From: Flexifilum sp963727545
Lineage (GTDB): Bacteria > Chloroflexota > Anaerolineae > Aggregatilineales > Phototrophicaceae
Direction: 5' to 3'
DNA: 64,000 bases
Assembly (NCBI GenBank): GCA_963727545.1
Contig: CAVSGS010000006.1
Coordinates: forward strand, 124,001-188,000
The notes beneath the pieces were generated by a model. The model worked only from the letters and a program-made list of their open reading frames with translations. It did no database searches and was not told where the DNA came from. Shown one piece after another: positions 56,914-64,000 of this stretch (positions are counted from its first letter, which is position 1; every line of letters begins with the position of its first letter). The position numbers were made by a program, and so were the translations under genes.

Positions 56914-59900
56914 ATGACTGAAGATCCGAAAAACCTGCCCGCGTGGCTGCGGAAAGATTCCGAGAACCAAGCGCCGAAGCGTGAACCGTCGCGACAGCCG
57001 CCGCCGAGCGATCCGCCGGAAAGCGACGCGAGCGACGAGGAGTCGCTGCCGCCATGGCTGCGGGAAGATGCGCCGCCGACGGATCAGCCGCCGTCAGCCG
57101 AGCCGACCTCCGGGCTGCGCCGCTTAGCGCCGCGTCCCGACGAGGGGGATCAAGGCGACGTGCCGCCGTGGCTGCAAGGCATGGACGAGCCGAAATCTTA
57201 CAGCATCGGCGGGGCGGAGCTTTCCGAGGAATATCTCGCTGGCGGTGACCAGCTCGCCGACAGCGACAACTCCGAACTCACCTTCGACTTATGGATGGCG
57301 CAGCAGACCAAATCGAAGCGCGAAAAGGACATCGAGGAAGAAGTCCCTGACCTGCTTTCAGCGATCGAGGACGATAAGGATAAGGCAGCGCCGCCCTCGA
57401 CCGGTCAGCTGCCGGACTGGTTCTTGGGGCTGGAAGAACTCGACACCAGCGACGCGCCGGAGTGGTTCAACGTCGACGACAAGCCGTCGACCGGAGCGCT
57501 TGGCAACGAACCGCCTCCATGGATCAGCGACATGGTGGGCGAGGCGGCTGAACCGCCCGCCGACAACTCAACCAAAGCGCCGGACGACATCGCCTCCTTC
57601 TTCAACTCGCTGGCGGGGAGCGGCGCGACGACCCCGACGGCAGCGTCAGCCGATGACGAAGGCGAACCCGATCTCGACTGGTTGATGGGGCAGCAGCCGC
57701 TCGATACCGGCGATCTGCCGGTCGACGACTTTTTCGCGGAACTGTCCAATCAGCCGCCGGAAGCGGAAACGCCGGACTGGTTCTCCCAGCCCAGCAACTC
57801 CCCGTCAGCCGCCGATCCGTTTGCGGACGATCCCTACGCCGCGGATCCATTTGCCGAGGAGCCGGATGATTTCGACGACGTGGATGCCGATGCCCCGACG
57901 GACGATCGCGGTGAGCCGGCGGTCGAAATTCCGCAGAACGAACTTGATGCTTTCTTTGACAATCTCGCCGCCGGTCGCGCTGCTACGCAGGAAGATACCG
58001 ACGACATCGAAGAACCCGATTTGGGCTGGTTCATTGATGAAGCCGCCGCCGAGCCGGAAGCGGCTGAGGAAGCCCCTGCCGACGAATTCCCCGACCCGGA
58101 GATTTTCAACGAGGACGACCAGAACACGCTGAGCTGGCTCAACGAACTGGGCAGTATCGTCTCGTCGGCGTCGCGCTCGTCGGAGCCGTATCAGCCGCAG
58201 CAGTCGCCCTCATTCACCGACGACATCCCCGACGATGTCTGGTCGCAGCCCGCCAACGACGCTGCCCAAGATGAGTTCGACTGGTCGTCGCTGCCGGACA
58301 GCGCCGAACCTTCCGCCGAGGTCGCGCCGGAAGAGGATTGGCTGAGCGGCATCACGCCCGACGAGGACGTCGAAACCGAGCAGTCGAACGAGGCGGATAC
58401 GCTGCCGTTGGTGCCGACCGGCTTGCTCAGCTACCGCGAAGCCCAAGCTAATCCCACGCCCGCGGAACCGGAGCCGGAAGCGGTCGCCGACGACGAAGCG
58501 GCGGATTTCGCCCCCGAACCCGAGCAAACCGACGACTTGATCCCGACCGACGAACTCAACTCCGGCTGGCTGACCGACGATCTGCTGGCGGAGGCGGAAT
58601 TCTCCGACGACTTGACCCCGCCGGACCAAGCGGCTCCGGTCGAGGACGAGGCGGACGACGAATACCTGCAAGCCCTCGCTCAAGAAGACTTGTTCGCCGA
58701 AAGCGACAGCGCGGCTCCTGCCGACGACGATTTCCTATCGGCGCTCAGGTCGGACGTCGAAGCCGACGATCAGGCGCGCACGCCGGTCACGCCCGCCGAC
58801 GATGATTTGTTCGAGCAGTGGGACGATCAGCCGGAAGCGGACGCGCCGGAGTTCGAGCCGCCGTCCACCAATGAGCTGTATGCGGCGCTGGGCATGAGTG
58901 CTGATGAAGCTAAAGCGCCGCCGGAAGACGAAGGCGCGGTTCCCGATCTGTTCGGTCAATGGGACGATCAGCCAGCGGCGGAGCAAGGCGCCGAAACCGA
59001 GTACAACCTGTACGGGGATGCACCGACCGACGAGCAGCCGGAAGACGAAGGCGCGGTTCCTGACGATCTGTTTGGTCAGTGGGACGAGCAGTCGGAAGCG
59101 GAGCAAGGCGGCGAAACGAGTACGACCTGTACGGGATGCGCCACGCGAGCAGCCGGAGAAGAAGCGCAGTTCGACGATGTCGGTCAGGGACGACGACGGC
59201 GAGCCGACGAGTACAACCTGTACGGGGATGCGCCGACCGACGAGCAGCCGGAAGACGAAGGCGCGGTTCCTGACGATCTGTTCGGTCAGTGGGACGATCA
59301 GCCAGCGGCGGAGCAAGGCGACGAAACCGAGTACAACCTGTACGGGGATGCGCCCACCGACGAGCAGCCGGAAGACGAAGGCGCGGTTCCCGACGATCTG
59401 TTCGGTCAGTGGGACGAGCAGTCGGAAGCGGAGCAAGGCGCCGAAACCGAGTACAACCTGTACGGAGATGCGCCCACCGACGAGCAGCCGGAAGACGAAG
59501 GCGCGGTTCCTGACGATCTGTTTGGTCAGTGGGACGATCAGCCAGCGGCGGAGCAAGGCGACGAAACCGAGTACAACCTGTACGGGGATGCGCCGACCGA
59601 CGAGCAGCCGGAAGACGAAGGCGCGGTTCCTGACGATCTGTTCGGTCAGTGGGACGATCAGCCAGCGAAGCGGAGCAAGGCGCCGAAACCGAGTACAACC
59701 TGTACGGAGATGCGCCGACCGACGAGCAGCCGGAAGACGAAGGCGCGGTTCCTGACGATCTGTTTGGTCAGTGGGACGATCAGCCAGCGGCGGAGCTAGG
59801 CGACGATCAGCCGGTGGAAGCCGATGACGAAGACGTCCCCGATCTGTTCGGTCAGTGGAGCGATCAAGCGGAGGCGGAGCCGGAAGACGAAGGTGCGGTT

Positions 59901-62480
59901 CCCGACGATTTGTTTGGTCAGTGGGACGATCAGCCAGCGGCGGAGCTAGGTGACGATCAGCCGGTGGAAGCCGATGACGAAGACGTCCCCGATCAGTTTG
60001 GTCAGTGGAGCGATCAAGCCGACGAGAAAGTCTCGCTGGAAGAAGGCTTCTACGCGGCACTGCAAGCACGGGATCAGCCGTCGCAAGCGCCGGAGCACGA
60101 GCCGGACGAGTTTTTCGGCAAGTGGGATACGGAAGCGGAGATGCCGCCCGAAGACGAATTCTTCGAGGCGTTGGGCATGATCTCGGAGCAGGACGCGCAG
60201 CCGGATCAACCACCCGGCGCGCCGGATGACGTGGAAATGCCGCCCGAACAGGATTTCTTCGAGGCGCTCGGCATGATCGACTCCGATCAGCCGCCCGCCG
60301 AAGCCGCGCCGACCTCGGAATTCGGCGATATCGAGGGCTATCTGGCTTCGCTCAGCAGCGATCAGCCGGAGGTCAAGCCGGTCACGGACGACATCTTCAA
60401 CGAGTCGCCGAATGACTTCGACCTTGACGCCCTGTTCTCCACGCCGGTGACGGAGAATCAGCCGTCACGACCCTCTGGCATCGACACGACGCCGGGAATG
60501 GATGAGGCGTGGCTGGCAGAACTGCAAGCATCGGTTGGCGAAGTCTCGGCGAGCGCGATCGTCCGCCAGAAAGAGGATCGCCCGGTCGACGAACTGCCGG
60601 ATCGCCTGAAGCGGCTGCGCCAGCGCGCTGAGAGCGTCGCCGAGCAAGCGCCGGAAGCACCCGAAAGCAGCGCGTTGGGCGACGTGCTCCCCGGCGGATC
60701 GGAAGGGCTGATGCCCGCGCCGTTCGTCGCCGGGATGACTCTGCTGCCCAGCGTGAGCTTGACGGCGGATCAGCAGCATAAAGTCGATCTGCTCAAGGCG
60801 CTGACGCCGAGCAGTGCGGTGCAGCAGGCGGCGCGCATGTCGGCGATCGACATGACCTACGATTCGCCCTTTATGCCCGCGCTGGAAGACAGCGCCGAGA
60901 ACGTCGTCCACCCGGAGCGCCAGCGGACGGCAGCGCCGACCCGCTCGCGCCGACGGCTGCGGCTGGGGCTGCGGCTGGATCGTCTGCTGGTGGCGGTGCT
61001 GCTGGCGGCTGCCTTGATCGCGCCGTTCCTCGTACCGAGCCTGCGCTTCGGCGACCTGCCGCCGTCGGCTTTCCCGGCGGGCAGCGCCGCTCAGGTCGCC
61101 TTCGATCAAGTCGATGCGCTGCCGGCGGGCGCGCTGGTGCTGGTCGGCGTCGAGTACGAGCCGACCGCCGCCGCTGAACTCGACGGCATGACAGAGGCGC
61201 TGGTGCGGCACATTTTGCTGCGCGCGGCTTATCCGGTACTGGTCGGCACCAACCCGATCGGCATTCTGCGCGCCGAAAACCTGATCGCCTCGATCAACGA
61301 CGATGCCGATTTCCTCGCGCGGATCCACGCGACCGGTGCGCTCGAAGCCAACCACGATTACTACATCGTGCGCTATCTCCCCGGCAGCGTGATCGGGCTG
61401 CGCGCTTTCAGCGCCGACAGCGCCAATCTGCTGCTGACCGACATTCGCGGACAGGCGACCGACCTGCGCGTGCGCTCGTTCGCCGATTTCGCCCTCGTCG
61501 CCGTCGTCACCGACCGCGCCGAGGACCTGCGCGGCTACGCCGAACAGATCGCGCCGCTGACCCGCGCGCCGCTGATCGCGGCGGTCAGTTACGGTGCGGC
61601 ACCGCTGGCTCAGCCTTACACCGAGACCTTCGGCGGCGGGCTGCTGGTCGGGTATCAAGATGCCTACACTTACGGTCACGCGCTCGACGGCGTGACGGCG
61701 CGCAGCATCGCCCGGCGCGTGCGCGTCGTGCCGACCGACACACCGTCGCCCGCGCCGACGAACAGCGTACCGGGAGTTGAGGCGACCGCCGAAGCGACGG
61801 TCGAGCCGGGATTCACGCAAGGCGTGACTACGCCCGGCGGACCGACGCCGGTCAAGCGGCTCGGCTCGGCAACCGTGATCTCGACGCAGTCGGTCAACAT
61901 GCGCTCCGGTCCCGGCACCAACAACGCCGTGATCGCCGGGGTGCCGTCGGGGACGCGGGTCGACGTGATCGGTTTTGACGCCAACGAGACGTGGGTCAAT
62001 GTCCGGCTGGCGGATGGACAGATCGGCTGGATCGCGGCGACGCTGCTCGACGTCCAGCGGACCGGATCGGCGCTGCCGCAGCCGGAGCGTTATGCCAAGC
62101 GCGCGGAGCAGGTGATCGATCCGGGGCAGCCGACGCGCGAACCGAGCGCTCAGCCGACCGACGTCCCGACGGGAGACACAACGGCTGAAGCCGACGCAAC
62201 CGCGACGCCGACGCGGACGCCGACGCGCCGTCCCACCTCGACGGCTAGCGCTACGCCGCGCCCGACCAGCACGACCGTGGCGGCGGTGATCGCGGCGACG
62301 CCGGAAACGACCGCGGAGCCGGTGGCATTCACGTTTACGCTGCCGCCGCATTCGGACGGCTATCAAGACGAGCGCTGGTATGCGCTGAATTCAGGGATCA
62401 TCGCGTCGGTTTTGATCATCGGCTTCGGCACGGTGATCAACGTTGGGCGCGGGCTGCTGCGGAGAGGGCGACGCCGTTGA
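56914..62480 (+). CDS. Giant acidic repeat protein with SH3 domain and membrane anchors; one frameshift
   Basis: About 1,855 codons if the frameshift near 59665 is corrected (total 3n+2). The first 1,200 residues are acidic and disordered, with recurring Trp motifs such as LPAWLR, LPPWLRE, LPDWFLG, PEWF and PDWF. Then seven copies of a 40-residue repeat (EYNLYGDAPTDEQPEDEGAV core). A helix at about 61000 is followed by an extracytoplasmic domain (FDQVDALPAGALVLVGVEY onward), a bacterial SH3 domain (SVNMRSGPGTNNAVIAG), a Pro/Thr linker and a final helix. It may be a scaffold whose repeated acidic/Trp motifs bind partners. Function unknown. Confidence 0.8.
58999..59811 (+). repeat. 120-bp in-gene tandem repeats, seven units
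   Basis: Units start with GAGTACAACCTGTACGG at 58999, 59118 (degenerate), 59209, 59329, 59449, 59569 and 59691. Spacings are 119, 91, 120, 120, 120 and 122. The first two add to 210, a multiple of 3, so the damage of unit 2 keeps the frame; the last spacing (+2) breaks it. Related shorter repeats continue to about 60000. Confidence 0.9.
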
Positions 62481-63121
62481 ACGATCAGATCGGGTTATGG
62501 ATCGGCTTTATTCTCACCTTGATGGTGTTCAGCTATCTGCTGGGCGATAACTTCCTCTACCGGCTGGCGATTTACGTGTTCGTCGGCTTGACGGCGGGGT
62601 TTATCACCATCGTCACCGTCGAGAGCGTGCTGCTGCCGTGGATCAGTGTGACGCTCCAAAACGGCGACACCGGCGCTAAGCTGCTGGGCGCTATCCCGTT
62701 GATCCTCGGCGTGCTGCTGCTGCTCAAAGCTGCTCCACGCTGGCATGGCTTAGGCAATTTGGCGCTCGCTTTCGTGATCGGCATTGGCGCGGCGGTCGCG
62801 CTGGTCGGCGCGATCAGCGGGACGCTGCTGCCGCTCTCGAATGCGACGGCAGGCAGCGTCGGCAGCGATGCCTTGAACGGCTTTATCCTCGTGCTGGGTG
62901 TCGTCTGCACCTTGATTTACTTCCAGTACATGGCGCGGCGCATCCCCGGCGACGCCACCGGCGCGACCCGGCGCGGCTTGCTGGCGCGGGCGTTCGGTGC
63001 GGTCGGGCAGGGCTTCATCGTCGTGACGCTCGGCGCGCTCTACGGTGGCGCGATTTTGTCCGGTCTGGTCGTCTTCAGCGAGCGGATCGCCTTTATCCTG
63101 TCGCGGATCGCCGGGGGCTAA
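62477..63121 (+). CDS. Polytopic membrane protein of unknown function
   Basis: 214 residues with about six helices. Start is TTG overlapping the TGA of the giant protein, so translation is coupled. Gly- and Leu-rich, no known motif. It likely works with the other membrane proteins of this operon. Confidence 0.75.
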   Translation: MNDQIGLWIGFILTLMVFSYLLGDNFLYRLAIYVFVGLTAGFITIVTVESVLLPWISVTLQNGDTGAKLLGAIPLILGVLLLLKAAPRWHGLGNLALAFVIGIGAAVALVGAISGTLLPLSNATAGSVGSDALNGFILVLGVVCTLIYFQYMARRIPGDATGATRRGLLARAFGAVGQGFIVVTLGALYGGAILSGLVVFSERIAFILSRIAGG

Positions 63122-63147
63122 GGTTATGATATGGCGTGACTCAAGAC

Positions 63148-63233
63148 AACCTCACCCCAAACAACCTTCGGTTGCCATCCCCTCTCCATGTAATGGAGAG
63201 GGGGAAGCTTCCGTAGGAAGCGGGGGTGAGGTC
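63148..63233. repeat. CTCCCC/GGGGAG palindromic repeat, copy 6 (inverted)
   Basis: AACCTCACCCC lead, CCCCTCTCC and GGAGAGGGGG arms, then AAGCTTCC and GGAAGC extension and GGGGGTGAGGT tail. Longest copy; includes an inner ACCTTCGGTT hairpin. Lies between the membrane gene and the MutL-like gene. Confidence 0.8.
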
Positions 63234-63270
63234 AAGCGTTTGGACATCCAATCAGGACTCAGGCTCGGCT

Positions 63271-64000
63271 ATGACTGATAACTCGATCCTCGCCGTCGAT
63301 TTCGGCAACATTCATACGCGCGCCCTGCTGATCGATCTGGTCGAAGGCGTCTATCGCCTCGTCGCCGTCGCCGAGGAGCGCACGACCGGCGGCTTCCCGA
63401 TCTCCAACGTCGAGGTGGGGTTCCAGCGCATCGCGGCGCAGATCGCCAGCAACACCGGGCGGCGCTTGCTCGCCAACGATGGACGGGTGATCACGCCGGA
63501 GCAGCCGGATCGATCCGGCGTCGACGTCTTCATCGCCACCGCCAGTATCGGGCGTCCGCTGCGGACGGTGCTGATCGGCTTGACTGCCGACATGAGTATC
63601 GCCAGCGCGCAGCGGGCGGCTGCCGGGACGTACGTCAACATCGTCGACGTGCTCAGCCTCGACGACCTGCGCCCGGCGCAAGATCAACTCAACACGATCA
63701 TCCTCGCGCGCCCCGACTTGATCTTCATCGTCGGCGGCACCGAGGGCGGCGCGAAGGAGCCGGTGCTCAAGCTGGCGCGCTTGGCGCGGCTGGCGCTGCG
63801 CTTGCTCGGCACGCGCACCAACGTGCTCTACGCCGGAAACAGCGACCTCGTGCCGTCGATCACCGAGCTGTTCGAGAACGTGGCGACGATCTTCGTCGCC
63901 GACAACGTGCGCCCGACGCTCGACGGCGAGGCGCTGGCGACGGCACAGGAGCAGCTGGCGCGCGCCTTCGACTCATTCACCGAGCAGCGCGGCTTGGGCT
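63271..64000 (+). CDS. MutL/GlmL-like ASKHA ATPase, 3' truncated by window
   Basis: Starts at ATG 63271 and is open to the window end (243 codons seen). LAVDFGNIHTRALLIDLVEG is the phosphate-1 motif of the actin/Hsp70-like fold, and LIFIVGGTEGGAKEPVLKL the later Gly-rich motif. This fits the GlmL/MutL family, annotated after glutamate mutase but present in many Chloroflexota without a mutase. Its place after the membrane operon suggests an ATPase partner of that system. Confidence 0.8.
   Translation, partial: MTDNSILAVDFGNIHTRALLIDLVEGVYRLVAVAEERTTGGFPISNVEVGFQRIAAQIASNTGRRLLANDGRVITPEQPDRSGVDVFIATASIGRPLRTVLIGLTADMSIASAQRAAAGTYVNIVDVLSLDDLRPAQDQLNTIILARPDLIFIVGGTEGGAKEPVLKLARLARLALRLLGTRTNVLYAGNSDLVPSITELFENVATIFVADNVRPTLDGEALATAQEQLARAFDSFTEQRGLG

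Noticed and set aside
58999..59811. CRISPR array
   Set aside because: The repeats are 120 bp, in frame and coding, without unique spacers; no cas genes are nearby.
58735..60213. Long minus-strand and alternative-frame reading frames rich in Arg over the acidic protein
   Set aside because: They are shadows of the 120-bp repeat in a GC-rich gene; they lack starts with ribosome sites and have no domain.

Overview
The window looks like a Chloroflexota (Anaerolineae-like) chromosome, most likely a long-read metagenome assembly. Reasons: moderately high GC, frequent GTG/TTG starts, Pro/Thr-rich surface lipoproteins, a MutL-like ATPase next to a huge acidic SH3 protein, and intergenic palindromes of CTCCCC and GGGGCGCAGC type. 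The taxonomic call is inference. No rRNA, tRNA or CRISPR array was seen.

The most notable content is a lasso peptide biosynthetic cluster on the minus strand, about 3731-12753. In transcription order it holds: an ABC exporter, an HPr-kinase-like enzyme, a PAPS sulfotransferase, a 61-residue precursor, a second HPr-kinase-like enzyme, a PRMT-fold methyltransferase (one frameshift), the B1 leader-binding protein, the B2 Cys-His-Asp peptidase and the asparagine-synthetase-like cyclase. The precursor has the Tyr-x-x-Pro leader motif, a Gly-Gly-Gly core start, an Asp that would close a 9-residue ring, and a C-terminal Ser like those phosphorylated by lasso HPr-type kinases. Two kinases, a sulfotransferase and a methyltransferase around one precursor is an unusual tailoring set. 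A 16-bp RNA hairpin covers the ribosome-binding site and TTG start of the gene after the precursor.

From 12.9 to 39.8 kb lies a large surface polysaccharide locus. It has a Wzz/tyrosine-kinase fusion, a Wzy/WaaL-like membrane protein, several GT4 glycosyltransferases, acetyltransferases, two more sulfotransferases, Wzm/Wzt export, and a nonulosonic-acid (sialic-acid-like) operon: pyruvyltransferase, NeuA, a CBS-NeuB-isomerase fusion, two Gfo/Idh/MocA oxidoreductases and a GT42/MptE-like protein. Many of these genes carry single-base indels or in-frame stops. Between 14.9 and 19.8 kb there is a clearly decayed nucleotidyltransferase of the type also found with lasso kinases.

From 39.9 to 54.5 kb are scattered metabolic genes: epimerase, ribokinase, nitroreductase, a GH63-like hydrolase with a GH13_18 phosphorylase (possible glucosylglycerate use), YihY, fructosamine-kinase-like, SDR, tandem ClbS/DinB domains, phosphoesterase, AraC regulator and a DHFR-like reductase. 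From 55.5 kb to the end is a co-directional set of membrane proteins around a protein of about 1,855 codons with 120-bp repeats, ending in a truncated MutL-like gene. Its function is unknown.
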